This document shows, one piece after another, positions 1 through 4,790 of a stretch of DNA of 5,569 nt. The notes under the pieces were generated by a model. The model had not been told where the DNA came from. It did no database searches and saw only the letters and a list, made by a program, of their open reading frames with translations. Numbering within the stretch: position 1 is the first letter of the stretch; every line of letters starts with the position of its first letter. Origin of the DNA: Candidatus Woesearchaeota archaeon (GTDB lineage: Archaea > Nanobdellota > Nanobdellia > Woesearchaeales > UBA525). The position numbers and the translations under genes are program-made. Where the stretch lies: positions 1-5,569 of the forward strand of contig JAAOYD010000119.1 of NCBI GenBank assembly GCA_018221165.1, read 5' to 3'.

Positions 1-1712
1 GCACCTTCATCGGTTCGCGTATGGGTCGCCCAGAGAAGGCGAAGATGCGCAAGATGACAGGGAGCCCCCACGTCTTATTTCCTATTGGTGATGAGGGCGG
101 TCGCTTACGTAGCTTCCAGGCAGCCTTGGAGGTTGGCAAGGTTACCTCATCATTCCCTATTTGTGTCTGTCCAAAATGCAAGACCGAAACGCCGTTGTTT
201 CGTTGCGAAAAGTGCGACACAAAAACAACTCGTTTAATTCAATGCCCGAAGTGCGGGTTAGTCGAGACGTGCGAGCACGATACTAAAGATGTTTGTCAGC
301 AATGCAAGGATGCGGGGCGCGGATTTAGATTCTGCGAACACAAGCCAAAACGTTCGACCTATCGTAGCATCAACATCAAACCCATCTTCGACGGTGCGTT
401 GAAGAAGCTCGGGACAACGATTTATCCAGATCTCATCAAAGGTGTGCGTGGCACCATGAACAACGAGCACATCCCCGAGCATCTCGTGAAGGGCTTGTTG
501 CGTGCGAAACATAGTGTGCATGTGAACAAAGACGGCACGATAAGGTATGACGCGTCTGAATTGACGTTGACACATTTCAAACCGAAGGAAGTGCATGTTC
601 CCGTCGAGAAACTCCGCGAGCTCGGTTATGATACTGACATTCACGGCGAACCGTTGACGACGGATGAGCAGGTGCTTGAGTTGAAACCGCAAGATGTGGT
701 GCTGCCCTGTTGTCCTGAGAATCCTGAGGAGCCGGCCGATGAGGTGTTCTTCCGTACGGCGAACTTTGTGGATGAGTTACTTACATCTCTTTATGGTCAG
801 AAGCCTTATTTCAATCTGAAAAGCAAGGAGGATCTTGTTGGTAAGCTCATCATCGGCTTGGCGCCACACACCAGCGCAGGCATCTTAGGCCGTATCATAG
901 GGTTCTCCAAGACCCAAGGGTACTTTGCGCACCCGTATTTTCACGCGGCCATGCGTCGTGACTGTGACGGTGATGAGGCGTGCTTCTTGTTACTGATGGA
1001 CGCGTTCTTGAACTTCTCCCGTAAGTATCTCCCTGAGACGCGCGGCTCGACCATGGATGCGCCCTTGGTGTTGACGAGCATCCTTGCGCCTGCTGAGGTT
1101 GATGACATGGCCTTCCACATCGATATCCCTTGGAAGTATCCATTGGAATTGTACGAGGCCGCCTTGAACTATGAGAAGCCGTGGAGTGTGAGTGTGCCGC
1201 AGATTAAGGACGTGTTGGATAGCGCGGCCCAGTACGAAGGAATGGGGTATACCCACGACACGTTTGACTTGAATGCTGGTGTGCGTTGCTCCGCGTATAA
1301 GTTGTTACCTTCGATGCAGGAGAAGATGAAGGGGCAGATGGCTTTGGCGGTGAAGATTCGGGCGTGTGATCAGCGGGATGTGGCTCGTTTGGTGATTGAG
1401 AAGCATTTCATTCGCGATACGAAGGGTAATTTGCGCAAGTTCAGCCAGCAGGAGTATCGTTGTGTTGCTTGCAATGAGAAGTTCCGCCGGCCACCGCTGC
1501 GGAGTAATTGTACTGCTTGTGGGGGAAAGATCATCTTCACCATCAGTGAAGGGTCAGTTGTGAAGTATCTCGAGCCGAGTATCTCGTTGGCGAACAAGTA
1601 TGACGTGCCGACCTACCTGAAACAAGACTTGGAGTTGACGAAGCGTCGTGTTGAAGCGGTGTTCGGTAAGGATGCCGAACGCCAAGAAGGGCTTGGGCAG
1701 TGGTTTGGCTAG
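1..1712 (+). CDS. polC: DNA polymerase D large subunit DP2, C-terminal part (5' truncated by window)
   Basis: This is the catalytic subunit of the archaeal replicative polymerase PolD, which works with the small exonuclease subunit DP1 and with PCNA. The frame is open to the left edge (residues TFIGSR precede the ATG at 21), so that ATG is internal; numbering here takes it as residue 1. MGRPEKAK at the start is a DP2 signature. Cysteine pairs follow at C50/C53 and C62/C65, then C75/C78, C84, C92/C95 and C105, consistent with zinc modules. The double-psi beta-barrel active site reads DCDGDE at 314-319, with D316 and D318 the expected metal-binding aspartates; it is not interrupted by an intein. 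A last zinc ribbon has C481/C484 and C497/C500. The protein ends QEGLGQWFG, a canonical PCNA-interaction box. Full DP2 proteins are roughly 1,100-1,300 residues, so about half is present. The stop is TAG. The symbol polC is used for archaeal DP2 in many annotations (also polD2). Confidence 0.97.
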   Translation, partial: TFIGSRMGRPEKAKMRKMTGSPHVLFPIGDEGGRLRSFQAALEVGKVTSSFPICVCPKCKTETPLFRCEKCDTKTTRLIQCPKCGLVETCEHDTKDVCQQCKDAGRGFRFCEHKPKRSTYRSINIKPIFDGALKKLGTTIYPDLIKGVRGTMNNEHIPEHLVKGLLRAKHSVHVNKDGTIRYDASELTLTHFKPKEVHVPVEKLRELGYDTDIHGEPLTTDEQVLELKPQDVVLPCCPENPEEPADEVFFRTANFVDELLTSLYGQKPYFNLKSKEDLVGKLIIGLAPHTSAGILGRIIGFSKTQGYFAHPYFHAAMRRDCDGDEACFLLLMDAFLNFSRKYLPETRGSTMDAPLVLTSILAPAEVDDMAFHIDIPWKYPLELYEAALNYEKPWSVSVPQIKDVLDSAAQYEGMGYTHDTFDLNAGVRCSAYKLLPSMQEKMKGQMALAVKIRACDQRDVARLVIEKHFIRDTKGNLRKFSQQEYRCVACNEKFRRPPLRSNCTACGGKIIFTISEGSVVKYLEPSISLANKYDVPTYLKQDLELTKRRVEAVFGKDAERQEGLGQWFG

Positions 1713-1725
1713 AAACCATTAAAAA
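1712..1725 (+). promoter_or_regulatory. Putative archaeal promoter for the radical SAM gene
   Basis: A TATA-like ATTAAAAA (1718-1725) is preceded by a purine-rich GAAAC that could serve as the TFB recognition element. Its centre lies about 27 bases before the ATG at 1748, the spacing expected if transcription starts at or next to the ATG. No ribosome-binding site is visible between 1726 and 1747, which agrees with a leaderless message. The element is inferred from position and composition only. Confidence 0.45.
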
Positions 1726-1747
1726 GTGAGAACAAATAACTTTTTCT

Positions 1748-2974
1748 ATGGATATTGAGAGAGCCCTAACGAGAGCGGTTGCTAAAGGTGTTGGCATCCC
1801 ACTCATGCGCGCCGGCTTGTACACTATGAAGCCTTCTATCTGGGGACATCACAGTCTTCTTGAAGAAATCGCGCTCCGTGCTGTCGAAGCTAATCCATCC
1901 TTGACGAGAAGGTTGATTGCTTCGTATTTGAAGACGCTTCCTTCAAAGATGTGGAACCGGATAGAATTCAACAGCAGAAACGGCTTCTGGCCTCCGAACA
2001 GCCTTATCGTGAATCCTGGCGATTATTGCCAACTGTCCTGCGACGGTTGTGTTACCGACCAAATCCGCGTTGGTGAGAAAAAGGTCATGAGCTACGAGAC
2101 CATGACGCGATCCGCAGAGCAGATTATGGAGATAGGCGGTCGCATGATGATATTTATGGGTGGCGACCCACTCCATCCAAAACAGGAACAGAACGTGATG
2201 CGAGTAATAGATGAAAACCCGAGCATGGTTTTCACTTTGTTCACGAACGGCGTCAATTTGCAAGACCATCACATTGAGACTTTCATGAAACGTGCGAACA
2301 CCATCGTCATGCTAAGCACCGATGGGTTGTACGAGGTGAATGATGCAATCAGGTGTGGAAGGCCTGGTGGTAAAGGATCGTTCGAGTATATTGAGGCAGC
2401 AGCTGACCGCTTGCACGAGCACAACTTACCGTTCGCCTTGAGCGCCTCAGTCCGGCAGAGCAATGCTGATAATATCAGTAGCGACGAGTTCATGCGTTTC
2501 TTCGCGGACCGCGGTGCGATTGCTGCGTTCTTCGTCGGCTACATCCCGACAACGGGTGACTACCAAACTCACATGCTCCGTCAGAATCAGCTCGGAGAGT
2601 TCAGCGAACGACTCGCTGATGCCCAGCTTCGGACGAACATAATGCTTTTCAACTATGCTAACCTCACCAACATGTATGGTTGCCGTGCCGGCCTGAAGCA
2701 TCTCTATGTCGAGGCTGACGGTGCAGTCTCCCCTTGCTTCGCGCTCGACGTCGCCTTCGGCAATATCAACAAGGATTCCTTGGACGAGATACTCTCAGTT
2801 AAGTTCGCGAGTTTCCGCAAGATGCGGGAAAACTTACCATACTCAGCCTGCATCGCCACGACCGCTGCCGATGCTGTGGAAATGCTCGCGCAGAAGGAAG
2901 GGTTGGCGATATCACCAAACGTCAGGACCCTCGTCCAGATCCAACCCGGTTTAGTGAAGGGTGGTTTTCGCTAA
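1748..2974 (+). CDS. Radical SAM protein with degenerate SPASM-like C-terminal domain
   Basis: This is an S-adenosylmethionine-dependent radical enzyme of unknown substrate. The 4Fe-4S site is CQLSCDGC at residues 94-101 (C94, C98, C101; CX3CX2C), preceded by the core strand LIVNPGDY. GGDP at 138-141 corresponds to the GGEP-type SAM-binding motif, and further barrel strands follow (FTLFTNG, VMLSTDG, LSASV). The C-terminal part carries GCRAG (C312), then ADGAVSPC (C330) and a GNI turn, the layout of a SPASM/twitch auxiliary-cluster domain, but only C368 follows and the usual later CX2C is missing. About 80 mostly helical residues precede the core. The 408-residue length is within the usual range. 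The ATG is chosen because a TATA-like element sits about 27 bases upstream. The family contains peptide-modifying and cofactor-building enzymes; no precursor peptide is evident beside it, so the substrate stays open. Confidence 0.88.
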   Translation: MDIERALTRAVAKGVGIPLMRAGLYTMKPSIWGHHSLLEEIALRAVEANPSLTRRLIASYLKTLPSKMWNRIEFNSRNGFWPPNSLIVNPGDYCQLSCDGCVTDQIRVGEKKVMSYETMTRSAEQIMEIGGRMMIFMGGDPLHPKQEQNVMRVIDENPSMVFTLFTNGVNLQDHHIETFMKRANTIVMLSTDGLYEVNDAIRCGRPGGKGSFEYIEAAADRLHEHNLPFALSASVRQSNADNISSDEFMRFFADRGAIAAFFVGYIPTTGDYQTHMLRQNQLGEFSERLADAQLRTNIMLFNYANLTNMYGCRAGLKHLYVEADGAVSPCFALDVAFGNINKDSLDEILSVKFASFRKMRENLPYSACIATTAADAVEMLAQKEGLAISPNVRTLVQIQPGLVKGGFR

Positions 2975-2975
2975 G

Positions 2976-2989
2976 GCAAAGCTTTATAT
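2976..2989 (+). promoter_or_regulatory. Putative promoter for the small membrane-protein pair
   Basis: TTTATAT at 2983-2989, preceded by GCAAAGC, is one of the best TATA boxes in the window and begins just after the radical SAM stop. Its centre near 2986 predicts a transcript start around 3012, giving the gene at 3026 a short leader of about 14 bases that contains the ribosome-binding site. A pyrimidine-rich stretch at 2993-3007 lies between the box and the start and might also help end the upstream transcript. Confidence 0.55.
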
Positions 2990-3011
2990 CGGTGTTTTCT
3001 CTCTTCCACTT

Positions 3012-3021
3012 AGAGGTGAGG
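3012..3021 (+). promoter_or_regulatory. Strong Shine-Dalgarno sequence for the gene at 3026
   Basis: AGAGGTGAGG matches the core of the archaeal anti-Shine-Dalgarno complement (GGAGGTGA) at a 6-base distance from the ATG at 3026. It decides that start over the longer overlapping frame that begins at 2961. It contrasts with the neighbouring genes, most of which look leaderless. Confidence 0.7.
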
Positions 3022-3025
3022 GTTC

Positions 3026-3313
3026 ATGGGTTGTTATACTGTGCCGACAGCGGCGTTCATCGTCCATAAAGTGCTCCAAAGAAAGAATAAGAATCTTCAG
3101 AATCTCCATCATAATAGACTGTCTTTGCTTCTCCTTGGCGGCACGTTATTCGGTGTCGTCGACCATGCCTGGAACGGCGAGTTACTGTTCGGAAAGGAAG
3201 GTCTTGTCTTGGACTTGCTCCTCGGCGTGACGATTACAGTGAGTATCTTCATAGTGTGGGGCGTTATGGGTGTTGTCGAGAAGTGGCGCGCATCAACAGG
3301 GGTGAAACAATGA
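3026..3313 (+). CDS. Small conserved-looking membrane protein, unknown function
   Basis: A 95-residue protein whose function I do not recognise. It begins MGCYTVPTAA, followed by a basic, polar stretch (residues 18-31, with HHNRL at 28-32). Two hydrophobic segments suit membrane helices: about 32-46 (LSLLLLGGTLFGVV) and about 59-83. Between them is the distinctive VDHAWNGEL (45-53). The tail is charged. The look (motifs rich in G, W, H and D rather than low complexity) suggests a real, conserved family, and similar short archaeal membrane proteins exist in my general recollection, but without a named role. A TATA box and a strong ribosome-binding site support the start. The stop TGA overlaps the next ATG in ATGA, so the two genes are probably co-translated. 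Confidence 0.78.
   Translation: MGCYTVPTAAFIVHKVLQRKNKNLQNLHHNRLSLLLLGGTLFGVVDHAWNGELLFGKEGLVLDLLLGVTITVSIFIVWGVMGVVEKWRASTGVKQ
3298..3305 (+). promoter_or_regulatory. Ribosome-binding site for the gene at 3310
   Basis: AGGGGTGA lies 4 bases before the ATG at 3310 and inside the end of the upstream gene. It favours the ATG at 3310 over the in-frame upstream ATG at 3256, which would place 18 unlikely polar residues ahead of a clean MKKK plus membrane-helix start. Confidence 0.6.
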
Positions 3314-3489
3314 AGAAAAAGTGTATTTCAATACTATCAGCAGTCATCATCGCAGCCATAGGTATCTACATGGTGGCGAGCTCAGCGTATCCAACACCAC
3401 CTTTCCTCAGCGGCATAGTGTTCATTATTATTGGACTGAATCTCTGGATACCGTACTGTCCAATCTGTAAGAAGTTCTGCAAGAACTAG
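3310..3489 (+). CDS. 59-residue membrane protein with C-terminal cysteine motif
   Basis: A tiny membrane protein of unknown function, begun at the ATG that overlaps the previous stop. MKKK leads into a hydrophobic helix (about 4-25), a short loop with YPTPP (27-31), and a second helix (about 32-48). The tail is CPICKKFCKN, with C50, C53 and C57 (CX2CX3C), basic, directly after the membrane. With two helices and a basic N-terminus, both ends probably face the cytoplasm, so the cysteines could bind a metal or be redox active there; that is inference. Three cysteines alone do not make a full zinc site, so pairing with C5 or with a partner protein is possible. Its stop overlaps that of the convergent transporter gene in the CTAG at 3486-3489. 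Confidence 0.72.
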   Translation: MKKKCISILSAVIIAAIGIYMVASSAYPTPPFLSGIVFIIIGLNLWIPYCPICKKFCKN

Positions 3490-3746
3490 TTGTACTTCCA
3501 CTTCAGGAAGAGTTGCAGTATTCCTATGAGTGTGCAAACAAAGTTCGCGATAGTAACTGGCCATGAGACAATCATAACACCATAGGCAAACCATAAAACG
3601 CAATTGGCAACATACAAAGAGAGCATTCCCCACGAGAGGTCGCGCACTTTCTTGGTCTTGAGAATCTTAGTGAGTTGTGGGAGCATGAGGGAGATGCCGA
3701 CAACCGTCGCCGCATATCCGATGATCTCTGCGAAAAGATGTTCCAT
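3486..3746 (-). CDS. SemiSWEET-family sugar transporter (PQ-loop/MtN3-like)
   Basis: An 86-residue, three-helix protein that dimerises in this family to move sugars down their gradient across the cell membrane. Helix 1 spans about 6-26 and contains the family's PQ motif (P23, Q24) in LMLPQLTKILKTKK; the KTK loop and LSWGM entry to helix 2 (about 38-60) are typical. W52 in LWFAYG and N68 in TIANF are 16 residues apart, matching the tryptophan and asparagine that line the sugar pocket in characterised SemiSWEETs. Helix 3 is about 62-82. Length is that of a complete single-repeat family member. Substrate cannot be read from sequence. The start is supported by a TATA-like element about 27 bases ahead. 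It converges with the small membrane pair and diverges from the unrecognised gene at 3857. Confidence 0.92.
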   Translation of the reverse strand: MEHLFAEIIGYAATVVGISLMLPQLTKILKTKKVRDLSWGMLSLYVANCVLWFAYGVMIVSWPVTIANFVCTLIGILQLFLKWKYN

Positions 3747-3768
3747 AACTATTTATGTTTCTTCCTCC

Positions 3769-3776
3769 ATAAAAAG
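3769..3776 (-). promoter_or_regulatory. Putative TATA element for the SemiSWEET gene
   Basis: Read on the minus strand this is CTTTTTAT, preceded by GCGCAAG. Its centre lies about 26-27 bases before the ATG ending at 3746, so the message would be leaderless. A GGAGG on the minus strand (3768-3764) is about 17 bases from the ATG, too far for a normal ribosome-binding site. A second TATA-like element on the minus strand at 3795-3788 would instead give a leader of about 20 bases. Confidence 0.45.
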
Positions 3777-3787
3777 CTTGCGCAATC

Positions 3788-3795
3788 TATTAAAA
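3788..3795 (+). promoter_or_regulatory. Putative TATA element for the orphan gene at 3857
   Basis: TATTAAAA is the only good plus-strand TATA candidate in the 110-base gap between the divergent starts. Its centre near 3791 predicts a transcript start around 3816-3818, giving the 3857 gene a leader of about 40 bases, unusual here. It resembles the element before the radical SAM gene (ATTAAAAA). Read in reverse it is TTTTAATA and might also act leftwards. Confidence 0.4.
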
Positions 3796-3815
3796 CCACA
3801 ACCCCTTCCTAAACT

Positions 3816-3856
3816 ATGAGGTGAGAGGCCTTCAGACCTACTTCTGATTAACGCTA
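3816..3856 (+). promoter_or_regulatory. Predicted 5' leader with two-codon mini-ORF and small hairpin
   Basis: If transcription starts about 26 bases after the TATA element, the message begins at or near ATGAGGTGA (3816-3824), a start codon, one arginine codon and a stop. The same bases contain a strong Shine-Dalgarno-like GAGGTGAGAGG (3818-3828), but it is 28 bases from the real ATG, too far to serve it directly. TCAGA (3832-3836) and TCTGA (3843-3847) can pair as a 5-base stem with a 6-base loop, which would shorten the effective distance between that site and the ATG at 3857. This reading is inferred from sequence only. Confidence 0.3.
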
Positions 3857-4333
3857 ATGATATTTCCACACACAGACCAACTGAGGGAGATTGTCGAAAG
3901 TCTCGAATGGACCTTTATTCAGATCCCTCCTGAAGGGCTACCTTGGGAGGAAATCGAGGCGCGAGGTCCTGCTAAGAACTTGGAGATAGGGCATACGTGT
4001 ATTATGGTGCCGATGGCAGTTGACGGTGAATCTCTGCGCGGCGCTTATTCACATCTATGTGGGTTGGGCCCGTCTATGGTAATTGATCCATCATGGAAGG
4101 GTCTTTCTGAGTATGAGACTGGAACATCATCAATAGAAAGAAAAGGAGAGATTCTTTTCAGTCGTATTTGGATTCCTAACGAGAAAATTTTCGCAATAGT
4201 AACTCCGAGAACCCCCGAAAACCCAAATCCGAGTATGGCGACCTTCCATAATTCTGATATTGTAGAAACTTTTGAAAATTATTTTAGGATAGTTTCACCT
4301 GAAGATTATGGTATTGGAAGACCCCCAAACTAA
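3857..4333 (+). CDS. Unrecognised 158-residue soluble protein
   Basis: I do not recognise the family. The protein has no signal peptide, membrane segment or cysteine cluster (only C48 and C68). It looks like a mixed alpha/beta fold: an amphipathic start (DQLREIVESLEW), a conserved-looking GHTCIMVPMAVDGES (45-59), HLCGLGPSMVIDP (66-78), a strand-rich EILFSRIWIPNEKIFAIVTPRTP (in 98-120), and an acidic tail. An in-frame TGA at 3845 limits the start to 3857 or later. Codon choice shifts along the gene: the last third uses many A/T-ending codons (for example around 4261-4310), unlike the neighbours, which hints at a different origin. It has no clear nearby ribosome-binding site. Its stop TAA overlaps the stop of the convergent aIF2-beta gene. 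The long intact frame with sensible composition supports a real gene. Confidence 0.68.
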   Translation: MIFPHTDQLREIVESLEWTFIQIPPEGLPWEEIEARGPAKNLEIGHTCIMVPMAVDGESLRGAYSHLCGLGPSMVIDPSWKGLSEYETGTSSIERKGEILFSRIWIPNEKIFAIVTPRTPENPNPSMATFHNSDIVETFENYFRIVSPEDYGIGRPPN

Positions 4334-4737
4334 ATACGACTCTTGACAGAATTTTTCGCGCCGCAGGCTTGACACTTCATCATGATGATGGCGCCTTCTT
4401 TCGAAAGCTTAGTCTCAGGTTTGCCGCAGGATGCGCAGAAGACGAACTCCTCAGCGTATTGCACGATGGTCTCGTTAATCTTAGAAGCGGGGAGTTTGGA
4501 GCCGAACAACACTGATTGCTTGATGATTTCACCAGGCGTCGCCAACTCCTTCTGGACGTACTTCAGGAGATGCTCGGGCTTTCTATCTAAGGTCTTGGCG
4601 ATGTCGAACCAGTTGTTGATGACTGTCTTGACACCTTGAATGTGCCCTTTGACTTTCGGCACTTCGAAACGCGCGCCTTCATCCACATCGTCAGGAAGTT
4701 GCTCTTTTGCCCTGTCGAGGAGCTTCTCGTAATCCAT
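4330..4737 (-). CDS. eif2b: Translation initiation factor 2 subunit beta (aIF2-beta)
   Basis: aIF2 is the heterotrimer that brings initiator methionyl-tRNA to the small ribosomal subunit; the beta subunit binds the gamma subunit. The 135 residues match the usual archaeal length. Residues 1-20 (MDYEKLLDRAKEQLP) form the N-terminal helix region that contacts gamma. The central alpha/beta domain contains RFEVPKVKGHIQG, the region NNWFDIAKTLDRKPEHLLKY and KELATPGEI, all family signatures. The C-terminal zinc ribbon has C101/C104 and C122/C125. The minus-strand ATG at 4737 fits both homologous starts and a TATA element about 26 bases upstream, with no ribosome-binding site, so it is probably leaderless. 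It diverges from the TraB-family gene and converges on the orphan gene, whose stop it overlaps at 4330-4333. The symbol follows common archaeal usage. Confidence 0.96.
   Translation of the reverse strand: MDYEKLLDRAKEQLPDDVDEGARFEVPKVKGHIQGVKTVINNWFDIAKTLDRKPEHLLKYVQKELATPGEIIKQSVLFGSKLPASKINETIVQYAEEFVFCASCGKPETKLSKEGAIIMMKCQACGAKNSVKSRI
4352..4356 (+). terminator. Possible oligo-T terminator for the orphan gene
   Basis: Five consecutive T on the plus strand lie 18 bases after the stop at 4333, inside the end of the convergent aIF2-beta gene. Archaeal RNA polymerases can terminate at short T runs without a hairpin. A five-base run is weak evidence by itself; it is listed because the convergent genes leave no other room for a terminator. 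Confidence 0.22.
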
Positions 4738-4759
4738 ATCTTTCAGAACCAGAGGGAGG

Positions 4760-4768
4760 TTTTTAAAG
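4760..4768. promoter_or_regulatory. Shared palindromic TATA element between aIF2-beta and TraB-family genes
   Basis: TTTTTAAAG contains the palindrome TTTAAA (4762-4767), directly followed by the overlapping palindrome AAAGCTTT (4765-4772). The centre (4764.5) is 26-27 bases from the plus ATG at 4791 and 27-28 bases from the minus ATG at 4737, so one site is correctly spaced for leaderless transcription in both directions. No other TATA-like sequence lies between the two starts. On the minus strand the box is preceded by CAAAGC, a plausible TFB element; on the plus strand by the purine-rich GGGAGG. Confidence 0.55.
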
Positions 4769-4790
4769 CTTTGGCCGTTTCCCGAGAGGT

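Noticed and set aside
258..692. A 144-residue open frame on the minus strand inside DP2
   Set aside because: It is wholly antisense to a strongly supported DP2 coding region, and its translation shows no domain pattern. The same holds for the minus-strand frames at 895-1597 and 1943-2701.
960..977. Possible intein at the DP2 active-site motif, a known insertion site in Pyrococcus
   Set aside because: The DCDGDE motif and both flanks are continuous with no inserted domain.
2961..3230. An overlapping plus-strand frame of 89 residues
   Set aside because: It overlaps the radical SAM end and the gene at 3026 in another frame, lacks a start signal and is serine/arginine/cysteine-rich like a shadow. 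The 3026 frame has the TATA box, ribosome-binding site and membrane-protein pattern.
3256..3309. Upstream in-frame ATG that would lengthen the 59-residue protein to 77
   Set aside because: It adds 18 polar residues before a clean MKKK-helix start, overlaps the upstream gene deeply, and ignores the AGGGGTGA site plus ATGA overlap at 3310.
3816..3862. Possible C/D box guide RNA between the SemiSWEET and orphan genes
   Set aside because: A CTGA is present at 3844-3847, but there is no proper RTGATGA C box and the spacing does not fit, so the leader interpretation is preferred.
4382..4639. Plus-strand open frame opposite aIF2-beta
   Set aside because: It is antisense to a clear aIF2-beta gene and has no start signals or recognisable domain. 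The plus frame at 4636-4896 and the minus frames at 4953-5201 are likewise shadows.
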